From Gordionus sp. m RMFG-2023 (taxonomy: Eukaryota > Nematomorpha > Gordioida > Chordodea > Parachordodidae): a stretch of DNA of 64,000 nucleotides. This document shows positions 35,030 through 46,226 of this stretch, piece after piece. Position numbers and translations under genes: made by a program. The stretch is taken from contig NC_088778.1 in the NCBI RefSeq assembly GCF_954871325.1, positions 23,731,120 to 23,795,119 on the forward strand, in the 5' to 3' direction. The notes beneath the pieces are model-generated. The model had not been told where the DNA came from. It worked only from the letters and a program-made list of their open reading frames with translations, and ran no database searches. Positions within the stretch are counted from its first letter, which is position 1. Each line of letters opens with the position of its first letter.

Positions 35030-36664
35030 AGAAGCAAAGCAAATGAAAAAAAAAGACTAAGGGAATGTGGTAAGGCCTATATCAATATCAAAGGTGATTT
35101 GAAAAGAGCAAGGATGGTTCAGAATGATCATTCTAATAGTATATTTCAATGTATGCAGATCAGAGAAAAATTATTCATGAAGTTTTTTGGGATGAAGCTA
35201 AGAAATCTTTCTATAGCAAATTTATTGTTAGGTCTCCATGTAAAAGAAGGGTAAGATTCTTTAAATTATAAAAACTATTCATACTTATATTTTTTTGAAG
35301 TGGAGAATGTTAAAGTTAGAGTTTGCAAATTTTTTTTACAAACACTTGATATAAGTAATAAACGAATTAGTTATTTTTTTAAACATTTATACCAAAATAC
35401 TGGAACTTATTTGGCTCGAAAAGGTAAAAATACTAAAAAAGTTATTTCTGATCAGGATAAAGAGTTCATCATTGATCACATAAATACCATTCCAAAGGTG
35501 CATTCGCATTATAGGCGAAAAGATTCTTCAAAGAAATACTTTGAGGGAAGTCTCAATTATAAAATACTTTATGATTTATATTCTAAAAAACGTGAGGAAT
35601 TATCAAGAATTCCTGTTAAAGCTCATTATTACACAACAATATTTAAAAATAATTTTAATATTGGATTTGCTAAACCAGTTAAAGATAGATGTGATAAATG
35701 TGAACGATATTTAATTAATAATGAATATATGAATGAACAGAATATTTGTAATTACAATAAACATCATGAAGATTATATTGAAACTAGTATTGAGAGGTAT
35801 GGATAGAATTATAAGTAAGTCAAAAAAAATTTTAGTCATATCATTTGACCTTCAAAATGTTATAACATTACCAAGATCTGAGGTTGATAAAAGAAAATTG
35901 TCTGTTTATAATGAAACTGCATATTGTAGTCAAGACAAATGTGGGTATTGTGCTATTTGGCATCAAGGCCAAACTGGAAGAACTGGTAATGATATTGCTT
36001 GAAGTGTGATAACATTAGTAGATGTGATATTAAAAAAATTTCCAACTATCCCTCATCTAATTCTATGGGCTTATTCCTGTGTGGCCCAAAATAAAAATTA
36101 TAATTTATGCTTTAAAACATTATTTAGCTAATAATACGACAAGTCAAATCAAAACAATTTAAATCAAATATGGTGCTCCTGGCCATTCGATTTTACAAGA
36201 GGTCGATTCATTACATAGTCAAATTGAAAGATGTTTAAGAAAACATGAAATCCATAGCCCTCTAACTCTTTAAAGATTAATAAGAGGTGCAAATCGCAAA
36301 AACCCATTTGAGGTGTTTGAAATGACCCCAAATAATTATTTCGATTTCTATTCTTCATCAAAAAAATTTAAATTTAACCATATACCATTCACTAAATTAA
36401 AGTCAATAAAAATCTCAAAAACTGAACCTTTTTATTTGCAATATAGATTATCATTTAAATCCAATAATATGATTATCAATTTTACAGGATTCGAAAACAC
36501 GTAGATCAAATTTTGACCAAGAATTAGTTACAATAAATTTTTCAAATATTAAATTGATCCCGAGAACGAATGGTAAAATTAAAGATGAGACTAAAAAAGA
36601 TATTAGAACAATGTTAGAGTTTATGCCCAGAGCTGATAGAGAATATATGGAAAAAATTATTAAT
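35030..36664 (+). pseudogene. Transposase-like protein with CDKCERY motif, broken
   Basis: Coding pieces in order: RLRECGKAYINIKGD and CMQIREKLFMKFFG (35050-35250, before a short intron); KFFLQTLDISNKRISYFFKH, the step HINTIPKVHSHYRRKD, then DRCDKCERYLINN (35300-35800); LVISFDLQNVITLPRSEVD, CGYCAIWHQGQTGRTGNDIA (35840-36002); LWAYSCVAQNKNYNLCF (36065-36115); PGHSILQEVDSLHSQIE (36176-36230); and an open tail to about 36664. The order FDLQ, QNKN, PGHS-x-D-S matches a family of metazoan proteins thought to be DDE transposases. In typical members DNC precedes QN, and here it reads YSC. The reading frame changes near 35790 and stops occur after 36000. Confidence 0.7.
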
Positions 36665-37022
36665 TAAATATTAATTTTATTTTATATTCATTTTTATTTA
36701 TTGTATGAATAAAATAGAAAAGAAAAATAAGATATATTTAATTATAAATAAAATGTAAATGGAGCATTTTGAACATTAAAAAAAATCATAAAATGTTATA
36801 TTTGTTCCACTTGCATTTTGATTTTATTAAATAAATTTTATATTTAAATTTTTTGAGCAAAAATTTTTTAGGCTATAATTAAGTAACAAAATGATAAATT
36901 ATCTCTGAAATTTTTAATTAAATTGAGCAATAAGTTTTTCCTATATTTGATTTTAAACATAAATGTTGATTTTCTCATTTTAAACATTTGCGCAAGTGGA
37001 GCAGTCCAATTCTAGGCCGACG

Positions 37023-37324
37023 TAAATTGAACATTTAGATAGGATAATCATTATTTAGGATAATCATTATATTTGGGTAATGGTTAATTGTCGACTAGTT
37101 TTCCTCAATCTACAGAGGTCTGCTGGAGAAAATCCGTTTATATAAAGCGTTTTCATTTATATTTGTTTTTTTTCGAGCTGCTATAAAATTAAGAAAAGTT
37201 CCGCACCTAAGTTATAGTTTTAGGCTAAATACTTGGTTACCAAAAAATCGGCTAATAATACAATAAATACCCAACTATAATAATCATAGAATTCTTGCTT
37301 AAGTAGCTTTTTATTTTATATATA
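37023..37324. repeat. ~300-bp direct repeat, right copy
   Basis: Same sequence and orientation as 34082-34378. It differs by about ten substitutions and a 5-bp insertion near 37277. See the left copy. Confidence 0.9.
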
Positions 37325-37329
37325 TAAAA

Positions 37330-39155
37330 TTTATTCTATTTTGTTCCTCAATTTCAATTATAAAGAACTATAATAAAACGTCAAAAACAAGTAATATTTT
37401 TTGAAATGCCTTATTTTGATTTTTTTTTTAGTGATAAAAATTTGAAAATTACATAAAATATTAGTATATTTACAGGAATAAAATTAAACAATATTTGATT
37501 ATAATCTTAACTAAAAATATGATTTCGAAAATTATTTTAAAAAAAAACATAATAATACTGTGATTTGATTGGAAAATATTATATAAAATATATAACAAAA
37601 ATGTTCGAAAACCAAAAAAACATACTATATTATAAGAATAAAAAATAAACTAATTTTATATTCTTATTAGAAATTAGATGGACTGTATATTTTTTTTGAT
37701 ATTACTTTTTTTTGTATTTTATTAGATTCTTATCTTATTATTATTTCTTTATTTTGTTTTTTTTAAAGATTAACAAAATTTTTCAAATTATAATTTATTT
37801 TATTTGTTTAAGAAAATTTGTTGCTCATTTACTAATTCTGTACTCAATCTACCCCGATTCTGCTTAAACTATAAAATATATAAAATGATCCTAATCATAA
37901 TTGCTTTGTATATTAAATCTCCCTTAATATGTTGAACAAAGTATAATCACCCCTCGAATTCAACTTATATAGGTTTCAATTATCTATATAAAACCTTAAA
38001 GGAATAAATTTAAGTAAATATAAAATATGTATAATAATATTTATATCAATAAATGTACAAATTATAAAATTATTATTATTATATTTATTTTTAAGTTGTT
38101 ATAAAAATATTATCATAAACTAACTATTTTTTTTTAAGAATAATTGGTTATACAATTTTTTAATTCAAAAAGAAAGAAAATCAAACCGATCGAAACCAAA
38201 TATTCATATTGGATTGGAAATGGAATACAAGAAAGCAATTATTATTTTTTTGCAAATTCCACAAAGAATTTTTTTATTCTCTCCCTCTTTTCATTTTGAT
38301 ATTTTTTTTCTTTTTTCTTAAATCTTACATTTCTTTCAAGTGCGTTCCTCTCTTTAGCAAAAAAAAAATTAGAATTTTCTTCATAAAAACATAATATTAT
38401 TTATTGTTTAAAGAAAATTTGATTTTCTTTATGAATAATTTATTAGTTATTTTTTTTTTCAAGTTATAAATTATATAAATTTATTTGTTGCGGAGAAGTA
38501 TTTATTTTTTTATGCTTATTTATATTCCATCACATAATTTATGACAATTCGTAGGAATATTATATATATTTTTAAAAAAAAGTATAACTTTTATAATGTA
38601 TAAAATCATTATGATGCTTGGAGGTTTTTGTTAGAAGAAAGAAATCATTTACATTTTAATTTTAAATTAAATAGCAGGTCATTTTTTTTGATTTTGTTTC
38701 GAAAAATAAAATGTCAAAATAATAAAATATAAAACGTAATGAAGATTCATGAATATTATAAACTAAATTTATTCATAGATCTTGTATAATACTATATTAA
38801 TTTTAAAAGTTTATATGGCAGCGACATTATTTTCCTCTTTTTCTTTTGATGTAAATTATTTTTGGTAATATTTATTAGTATTTCGTATCTTTATCTCTCC
38901 TTTAGTAATATAATACAAATATATTTATACTCGTGTTTTGAAATCCTTTTTTGTTGTAATCTTATGCAATAAATCACATTTAGATTTAGAGTTTAAGACT
39001 TCGAAGACTTGATCTCGAATGTGAATAATTATGTTTAGACAAAAGTTTAACCAAATTTTGGGTGAACAAATGTGTATATAATATGTTCCAGGATGGTTAT
39101 CAAATCAGGAGTGCCCTTCATAGAGCTGCGGTTTTCTCAAATTTTTAATAACTTA
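37330..39155. other. No gene seen
   Basis: Very AT-rich stretch. The open frame at 38209-38394 is Phe-rich and comes from T-runs. No exon, RNA gene or bounded element was recognised. Confidence 0.5.
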
Positions 39156-39159
39156 AATC

Positions 39160-39565
39160 ATTTTTATAACACTCATTTTTTCTTTAATTCTGAAAAACCT
39201 AGGTACCCCTGTGAATAGTTTAGCCAGAATTTATCTAAGCCTGGAGATTTTACTCATAGATAGCAGAATGGTTTATTACTCTATTTGCAAAATCTAGAGG
39301 CTTACATAATATTGTTTTGGCTAAAAACTAAACCGATTTTAAAAATCGACTTAAATTGACTACATATTAATTTTGTAAAATTCTGTTAATAAAATATATA
39401 AATTTATTAAATAATGAGTAGTTTCAAAAGTTCTTGGCATAATTCTCTGATATTTACAAGTGATTTGAAATAAGATTTCGGCAAAATCAGGTCTTACTAA
39501 AAAATTCACTCGCTCTAAAGGATTTAAATTTTAACTTTAAAAAAAAGCCAGATTTTTAAAACCCT
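39160..39565. repeat. Family-C-like repeat with a nested family A fold-back MITE
   Basis: The outer parts (CTGAAAAACCTAGGTACCCC at the left; TTCTTGGCATAATTCTCTGA and TTTCGGCAAAATCAGG at the right) match phrases of repeat family C and of the 8.0-8.3 kb segment. The inner 39208-39370 is family A copy 8: TAAGCCTGGAGATTTTACTC, then AAAATCTAGAGGCTTACAT and ATTTTAAAAATCGACTTAAA. Confidence 0.55.
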
Positions 39566-39569
39566 TACG

Positions 39570-40870
39570 AATAGAGTAAAACCTCGTTTATCATTAACCT
39601 ACGAACGGAAGCTGAAAATTTAGTTGGCAATTGCGAAAATAATCTACTAATTTAAGACAGATTTTTTTAAAATTAAATTCCAACTCTAAATAATATTTAT
39701 ATAATATAATTTAAATTTCAATCAAACAAACAAATTCAAATACTTGTAGGGAAATCAATTATTAACCTTTGCTTTTTTTACTGAAGAAAATTTTAGAATA
39801 CTCATTTCTATTTTATCATGAGCCCACGCAGGAGGAAGCAGATGTACTGGGAAAAAAATTAGACATAATATTTTTATAAATTCGCATTTTTATTTTAGAA
39901 AAAAGAAGAAATGATTTCATTTAAATAACCAAATGTAAATAAATTCCCAATATATAAGTATATGTATGTGTAATGTTATTTGGTATTATTTTAATAAAAA
40001 AATAAAATTAAAAATTGTGAATTCCTGTCTTTAAATTGTTCTTCGTAAACTTTCTGAACAAGAAATACTAAATCAAACTAAATCAGGTTAAAAAAATAGT
40101 GATAATATTGAATTGAAAAAGAGGGCAAAAATGATAAAAGTTTTAATAAACCAAAAAAAAAAAAATTCAAAATTAAAAGGTAATATGGTTTGCTTTAAAA
40201 TTTAAAATATATTCATTTATAGATTAATTTAATATAGATGAAATGATATTATCATATTTTTTATATTTACGGTAGCAAATGATAGAGTTTGAAGCAGGTT
40301 ACGAAAATAATATGCTGATGATGAACATGAGAATTCTATGTAAGAATTTTTTCAAACTCAAAAAAAATTTGTAGTTCATCAAAAAACTTAATAAGATACA
40401 TATTTACTTATTAATCCGATCGATAAAGGAATACATAAGAATTATTACAAGATGAACCTTTTTAAATCCATCAAGCCAAACTCTTACAATTACTTTATCT
40501 CTACCAATTAAATTGAAAGTAGTTTTAGTACAATGGTATTAAAAATTATCTTACAACAATGCATGATGAGGGATTGTTATAATTATTCATTACTAGTATC
40601 CATCTGGCTCAAATCTTGGACAAAGAAAAATTTTTCTAGGACATTTTAGCAATATTTTCGCAAAAACCTGAGAAATACAATTAGCATTTGGCGCGAATTT
40701 ACATAACTTGTCTATAAAATTTTATTTTAAGAATGACAATAAATCCGTTTAAACAAGATATAATTTTCCGCATCAACTTTATCAGGGGACAATTATGTTT
40801 TCCTTAATCCCCTAGGCTAAATATCTGGTTTGCAGGCATTAGTGAGATTGTCATTTGGTCAGAGTATTTC
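39570..40870. other. No gene seen
   Basis: AT-rich to about 40.3 kb, then more balanced base use toward the gypsy fossil. The part from 40400 may be further decayed retroelement sequence, but no motif could be recognised in it. Confidence 0.4.
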
Positions 40871-40879
40871 GGGTTTGAT

Positions 40880-41300
40880 TGAATTTTAGCGTCATTTTGC
40901 GAATTAGCTTCAAGAACAGCGCATTCTAAGCTGATATTTCCTATCTTCAGGTATCATTTTCTTGCCAGTATTCATTATGGAAGTCGATCTTAGAGAAGTA
41001 TTTCCCGAAACAGGTTATATTGGACCTCCACTATCCACGGATTTGCCTCACATGAAAATTCACGCACAACTGTAATTCAACTGTTGCTCACTAGAATAAG
41101 AAACGTAACCCACTTTAGGTTAAATAATATGGTAATAGTAACGCTTTTATAAAACCATCTGACCATTTCCTCAAATACTTCATCTTTCAATTCAAAGGGT
41201 ACGCGCTAAGAATAGCAGATTCGAACTTAACCGTCCTTTAGCTGCAGCTTAGTGCAAATGAGAGTATTTTCCCAGTAACATTTCACGCAAATTCAAAGGA
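40880..41300 (-). mobile_element. Ty3/gypsy LTR retrotransposon fossil (reverse-transcriptase part)
   Basis: The minus strand carries two landmarks of a gypsy polymerase in the right order: a pre-RT segment near 41200 resembling PFELKDEVFEEMV, and an RT motif near 40980 resembling FSKIDFHNEYWQ. The stretch is less AT-rich than its surroundings. No terminal repeats, gag or integrase part were recognised. It is an old, heavily broken fragment. Confidence 0.55.
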
Positions 41301-42339
41301 GAGGAAAAGTTTCATAATTTCTAAGAAGTTATATTTTATGCAAATATCTGAGAACGAATGAGAGATTATGAGAGATAGAACATTGGTTTTAGCGTAGCCA
41401 GAAAAGCGGATTCAATTAAAAATTTAAAGTGTTTTTATTAATCTTTTTAAACCAATAAAATTAATACTCGTGACCCCTTTAGAAGTTTATAAAATAGAAT
41501 TAGGAAATTATCTCAAAATATTTATTATGTTTTAAGCATTCCTTTTAAATATTGCGCATTAACTTTGATAATTTAATTATGTATCTGTTCTTAATGTTGT
41601 AGTAATATATTGTAATATACTGTAATATACTAATTATACATTATGAAATATTGTATTCTATGAATTATACTTATGATTTGTGAAATTATCTCAAATATTA
41701 TTAATTTTAGTCATTGAATTCTGATAAATTAAATACTTATCTATTTTATTACAAAAAAAACAAAATTGGTTATAAAATCTTACCTAAAACCTATTCTTGC
41801 TTTTTTGAAATTCATTTTTGAATTGTGATATTCAATTGAGCAAAAAGGAAAGATAAAAAAGAAATATAATATTTTTCAGACCTGAACTTATATTTTAATG
41901 ACAGTGTTATGGTCCGTTAGGGTCAATCCATGAGCCAATCATGCAAAAGAAGGTGTTAAATCAGAGTATGAAAGAGATTACCTATTAAGAATATATTATG
42001 AAAGCAATGTAACATAGAACAGTAGGGGTATCTAATTGATACCTAATATAGTGGTTTAAAAAACCTGTTTAAAATCGAAAATAGATTTGAAAATAGTACG
42101 TTAGCAAAGGGGTTTGATAATTATTCTTTTTTTATAATCCTGAATATAATTCTTGCTCGAGATGCAGTGTGGCATAGGGTTTGATAAAAGGAAAGGTAGG
42201 AAGCTGAAAATATTAACATTTATTGGGTAAGTAAAGAAATATGAGATGAAATAAATTACAGAAAAAGTGGAGTGTTTTAATTGAATTTGTGCAGATACTA
42301 GTAGAGAAGCTGTTGAAATATAAGTCAATTATAAAGAAG

Positions 42340-42450
42340 GTAAAAGAGACACTATAAAGAGATCAAAGCCCCTTTCCATATGTCTAAACCATCTTAATCT
42401 TTTAAATTTGAATCTATTCCTCTTCTTATACACTCCTTATTTTTATATAA
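42340..42450 (-). mobile_element. LINE 3' fragment
   Basis: The minus strand reads SNLKRLRWFRHMERG, the tail motif found after the reverse transcriptase in many non-LTR elements (RLRWxGHVxRM). No upstream RT motif is joined to it here. It is a short 3' remnant; the open frame at 42101-42328 downstream of it shows no domain. Confidence 0.5.
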
Positions 42451-42459
42451 AGTAATATA

Positions 42460-44020
42460 CTTTAAGAATTGATGGAAAAATAATAAAATATCTAAAGATT
42501 AGTTTTAAAGTTGCCCATTTTTGGTGGAGTAATTCTCTAAATATAATTTAAGTTATCAAGCAAAATACTTTATAATATATACCTATATTTTATTTAAAAA
42601 ATATTATAAACTGGATTTTTTTGATGGACTATAGAATTGTTGAAGTTTGTGGTATATTATATTTTTGAAAAATTGTGTCAGTTGTTTCTAAAAATAGAGC
42701 AGATCTGAAAGACATTAATCTAGGCGAAACCAATAATACTATCATTAAAATGCATTAAAGTGTACATACACATTAAAGTCCACCATTGAAAACACACAGA
42801 CGAAATGTCTTCTAATGGCGTCTACTGCAGCTGATTTTCTTGTATGACTATTTTTAATAAAATGTCCTTGTGGTAACCAGTCTTATGAGAGAAATTTTTT
42901 TGGAGGCAACACACCAGGATTCGATCAAGTACCCAAATTATTTTTAGCCTATCTCCTTTCTATAGACCTACAGCAGCAAAGCTCCCACCTCAGTCCCAAC
43001 CCAAGTAGATATTGGTGGCAGTTGCAATCCTCTTCTCTATATTTTTGAAATAAATTAATGGGGATTCGCGTCATTGAGATTAAGGGGATAAGGCGGGTCA
43101 TAAGGTAATTAGGATTAAAGTTAAGAGAGCCTTTGGCCACCCTATTAAACTTTATGAATTTCATAATATTATTATCTAACTTTAACAAAACATAAAATTA
43201 TAGTCCTCATTGCAAATTTGAGGGACAATTTGTTTTTCACATATTTTATAAATTTACATTCCAGACAAATATGGATGCTTTTTCTTTCTTAAGGATTGCA
43301 GAAATTTTTATAAATCCTATAAAGGCAATATGGATAAATTTTATTCAATATAAAAGAATTATGTATAGAAAGTTTAAGTCTCACTCTTGATGGTTTAGTT
43401 ATATTTTAAGTACTTTCCTTATTCCACTATCCATAAATTATATGCAAAAGAATACACCCCCCCCCCCTTCCCTCACCAGTGTATTTAATTTAAATAATAT
43501 AATTAATTTTACAGATGTAAATTAAACATTTCGTATTAACTTAAATTACATTCCTTATCAACATCAATTTTTATATTTATTTTATTGAATTGAGGATTTG
43601 AAAAAATTTATCATAATATCAATTATCAGTGTGATACCAGCAGATTACAATATAAATTTATCTTTTGATTAATTTTTTTTAAGTTGGTTTATTCATTTAC
43701 CTCCTATTTCTTTCAATTTTATACTAGTATTTTGTATAATATAGTTAGTATTACCAATTTGCATAAATAAAATTTAAATATAGGGAAAGAATTTCTCTTT
43801 GAAGATTGTGTTTTAAACAAATGTTATAATTTATAGAGAATATTTTATTTTTTTCAACCATTTTTACACTTAAGCCCCCCTTATAAAAAGAGATTATTTT
43901 AAAAAAATTTAGATAATTTTTCATCATCTCTTTGTAGTCATTTTTCTTCCATAAATTTTATGATAAATGAGAGAAAAAAGAACTTTAACTAAATGTTAAA
44001 CGCAAAAATAAAATTAATTT
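42460..44020. other. Intergenic interval downstream of the nesprin gene
   Basis: AT-rich sequence with a C-run near 43456-43469 that resembles the C-rich end blocks of hAT fragments elsewhere. The minus-strand frame at 42949-43188 (ending ELCCCRSIERR) has no recognisable domain or splice context and is not called. Confidence 0.5.
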
Positions 44021-44027
44021 TATAAAT

Positions 44028-44033
44028 TTTTAT
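44028..44033 (-). terminator. Candidate polyadenylation signal of the nesprin gene
   Basis: AATAAA on the minus strand, about 245 bp past the stop codon at 44276. It is the first such hexamer after the stop, but in DNA this AT-rich it could be chance. Confidence 0.35.
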
Positions 44034-44275
44034 TGTTTTTTCAAATCTAAAATTCCTGTATAATTAAATAAATTTTAATATTCTAAAAATAATATAATTC
44101 GGGTATAATATATAATTTTTATAAGTGTATGACTATACTATCACATTAATTTTTATAATAATTTTTGAATCAGAAACTAATAATTATTCTTATTATTATA
44201 ACTATATATAATTTCAAGATAAATACTCTTTTACAATGATTACCTCGTTGTTAGAAATATACATAATATAATATT

Positions 44276-44521
44276 TTATAAAGGAGGAGCGCCGTTGGGG
44301 TAATTTAGACTGGGGTTCATAGACGACAAAAAGTTGTTTTGGCCCAAACAATTATAATCAGTTTTGGACAGGGGTAACAAACAAGCGAAACCAAGAATAG
44401 ATAACAATAGAATTTGTAAAGGGATAGAAGCTTTGAGTATACGAATTATCTGACGCCTGTTCCTGTCATTGTTATTTTCCCTTGGTGTATCTTGACTTGA
44501 TGAAGCATCGATGTTATCGCT
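44276..44521 (-). CDS. SYNE1: Nesprin terminal exon: KASH domain and stop
   Basis: An 81-codon exon after a gttgatcag acceptor. It opens with a polar linker (SDNIDASSSQDTPRENNN), then the basic RRQIIRILKAS and the membrane helix IPLQILLLSILGFACLLPL, followed by the lumenal tail DYNCLGQNNFLSSMNPSL and NYPNGAPPL, then TAA at 44278-44276. Human nesprin reads VLRAALPLQLLLLLLIGLAC and ends DYSCALSNNFARSFHPML plus RYTNGPPPL. The cysteine that forms the SUN-KASH disulfide is in the same place, 23 residues before the last one. The end is APPL where most nesprins have PPPL or PPPT. The helix anchors the protein in the outer nuclear membrane. Confidence 0.97.
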   Translation of the reverse strand, partial: SDNIDASSSQDTPRENNNDRNRRQIIRILKASIPLQILLLSILGFACLLPLSKTDYNCLGQNNFLSSMNPSLNYPNGAPPL

Positions 44522-44712
44522 CTGATCAACAAGACGTTTATTAAATATATCATATTTTAAAAAATTGTAAATGACTAATTATATATTAAAATCAATTGCG
44601 ACAACCAGGGATTTAATTTTTATAAAAATTGATTCCACTTATAAATGATAAAAGATAGGGTAAACGACCGATTAAAATATGGGTAAAAAATTTCTAAAAA
44701 AATATTTTTTAC

Positions 44713-44865
44713 TCTAAATATATTGGGCCACGTAAAAGATGATGTCCCTGAATTTGTGATATTGTCAGAGGGGTTTTCTAGATTGTCAAGGGCGGACCTG
44801 TTCCTTCCAACATTATGTAAGAGCGACCAGATAAGTGAATGTCCATTAATCTTTGATAAAACGTT
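44713..44865 (-). CDS. SYNE1: Nesprin exon before KASH (linker)
   Basis: A 51-codon, phase 0-0 exon (NVLSKINGHSLIWSLLHN, then SALDNLENPSDNITNSG and FTWPNIFR). The acceptor is aattataag and the donor taga/gtaaaa. It holds Trp and Asn/Ser-rich sequence between the last coiled coil and the membrane segment, corresponding to the luminal-side-proximal linker of nesprins. No domain is recognised. Confidence 0.8.
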
Positions 44866-44916
44866 CTTATAATTAATTATATATATTATAAAATCTATAA
44901 ATATTATAACCATTAC

Positions 44917-44994
44917 TTTGTATTCATTTGATTCTGTGTTACTGATTTCAGTTTCTGATGGTAATAGGTATTTATTCTTTAAATTCGCCAACGT
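44917..44994 (-). CDS. SYNE1: Nesprin short exon (26 codons)
   Basis: TLANLKNKYLLPSETEIS followed by NTESNEYK, bounded by tatttcag and aaa/gtaatgg. Phase 0 at both ends, separated from the next exon by a 51-bp intron. The beginning looks helical; the rest is acidic linker. Confidence 0.82.
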
Positions 44995-45064
44995 CTGAAA
45001 TAATTCCTTTCGAGCAAAAAATAATAATATTGCAAATACAAAAACAATATATTACAATTTTTAC

Positions 45065-45191
45065 TTGAAATGGTGAAGCTGGGGGAGAATCATCACTGAT
45101 ATCATTATTCTCAAAATCCTTCTTGGATAATCCTAGAATATCCAAATCCTTCAATCTTTCGCCAATAGTTTTAACTATTATGTCGTACTTT
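45065..45191 (-). CDS. SYNE1: Nesprin exon, helical then acidic
   Basis: A 127-nt exon that starts by completing a split codon (phase 2 intron before it) and then reads KYDIIVKTIGERLKDLDIL followed by SKKDFENNDISDDSPPASP. The first half continues the helix of the previous exon; the second half is an acidic S/P-rich linker with possible phosphorylation sites. Confidence 0.83.
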
Positions 45192-45390
45192 CTGCCATGA
45201 AAGGTAAGAAAAACATTTTTAAAAATTCCAATTATTAATTTAATCAATATTTTTTAATTAAAAAAAAGTTTTACTTAACATGCATGAACCTTTTATAAAT
45301 AAATTGAAGAAAATATATAATCGCACTGAACTCTTAAAATTATCAGAACCAAAATTTGAATAACACAAAATAAAAACAAAAATAATTAAC

Positions 45391-46226
45391 CTGGCTAAGT
45401 TGCGTTTTAAATTATCAACATCTCGCGGCATTTTAATCCTAAAACGCTTTAAATAAAGATCGGGGGTTTCTAGTACATCCCTAACCGCAACGATATTTTT
45501 GCTAAGAGAAATTAATTGAGACAAAGACTCCTTAGCACTTTCTACATCGAATGAGCTTGTGTTAGCATTAGAATTTGAGCTCGATAAGGTTTTATGGAAT
45601 TTCAAAAAATCTTGATCTTCTTTTTTTTGCAAAGCAGAACTTTCTAAGGCTTTTTGAAAAGCGAGTCTAACCAGTGAAAGTGTTGAATCGGCAGTATCCA
45701 TTAGCTTTAGGGACAAGCGACTGAGATCTAACTCATTTAATTCGTTCGAATCAGAAAGAGTTTTGGGACTTATGGATGGGAGACTATGCAAATCGGGGTC
45801 AGTTTTGGTTTCGCTGTGAAATAGATCGTCAAAATTATTGTACAAATTACCCATATTTTGACTTTTAGCTTTACTTGAACCATATTTTTCAATGAGGGGT
45901 GTGAATTTGAGCTTGTCAAAGAGACGATTTTTTAAGGGTTTAAGTAAATGACTTTCTCCTTGGGGAATATTGTGTTGGGGTTGTTTATTATCATAAGTAT
46001 CAACAGAGGGCTCATCATGAGACACAAATGGAAATTTATGTTGAATGGAGAAAGGAGATAATTGAGTTGATATTTTGTCTATCATAGTGGGATTGATTAT
46101 GGAGGGAAGTGAGGATGGAAATGTCAAGGGCGAATTTGGGGATGATAAGGGTTGACTAGAAGCACCTGAAGAGGAGATGAATGATTTGTCGGGTGAGTCA
46201 CGACTTTGGGTTGATTTTTCTATACC
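45391..46226 (-). CDS. SYNE1: Nesprin exon: S/P/T-rich linker plus spectrin-like helix
   Basis: An 836-nt exon. The first ~165 residues are low-complexity Ser/Pro/Thr/Asn-rich linker (for example SPNSPLTFPSSLPS and PSVDTYDNKQPQHNIPQGE). Then come long helical segments: LSLKLMDTADSTLSLVRLAF, the step SLSQLISLSKNIVAVRD and KMPRDVDNLKRNLA. The acceptor used, catatcaag/ggt, keeps frame with the preceding exon; the donor is gccag/gttaat in phase 2. This resembles the unstructured stretch between the last spectrin repeats and KASH in other nesprins. Confidence 0.85.

Larger units (their letters stand above)
34379..37022 (+). mobile_element. TIR DNA transposon of uncertain superfamily, 2.6 kb
   Basis: The left end CGTCGGTCTAGAATTGGAGT and the right end TCCAATTCTAGGCCGACG are inverted over about 30 bp with a few mismatches, continuing as GCTCCACT on both sides. 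The interior codes a transposase-like protein on the plus strand and a short tandem array before it. The flanks are two direct copies of a ~300-bp sequence rather than a short target duplication. The element carries frame breaks and is probably inactive. Confidence 0.8.

Noticed and set aside
42949-43188. Minus-strand frame ending in WELCCCRSIERR, considered as a RECK or other Cys-rich exon
   Set aside because: The cysteine spacing does not fit RECK CC motifs, and there is no acceptable acceptor and donor pair with matching phase.
21399-44000. The missing upstream RECK exon (CC1, with motif WNCMN in vertebrates)
   Set aside because: I looked for a Cys-rich minus-strand exon ending in phase 1 and could not support any; it may be short, diverged or right of the window.
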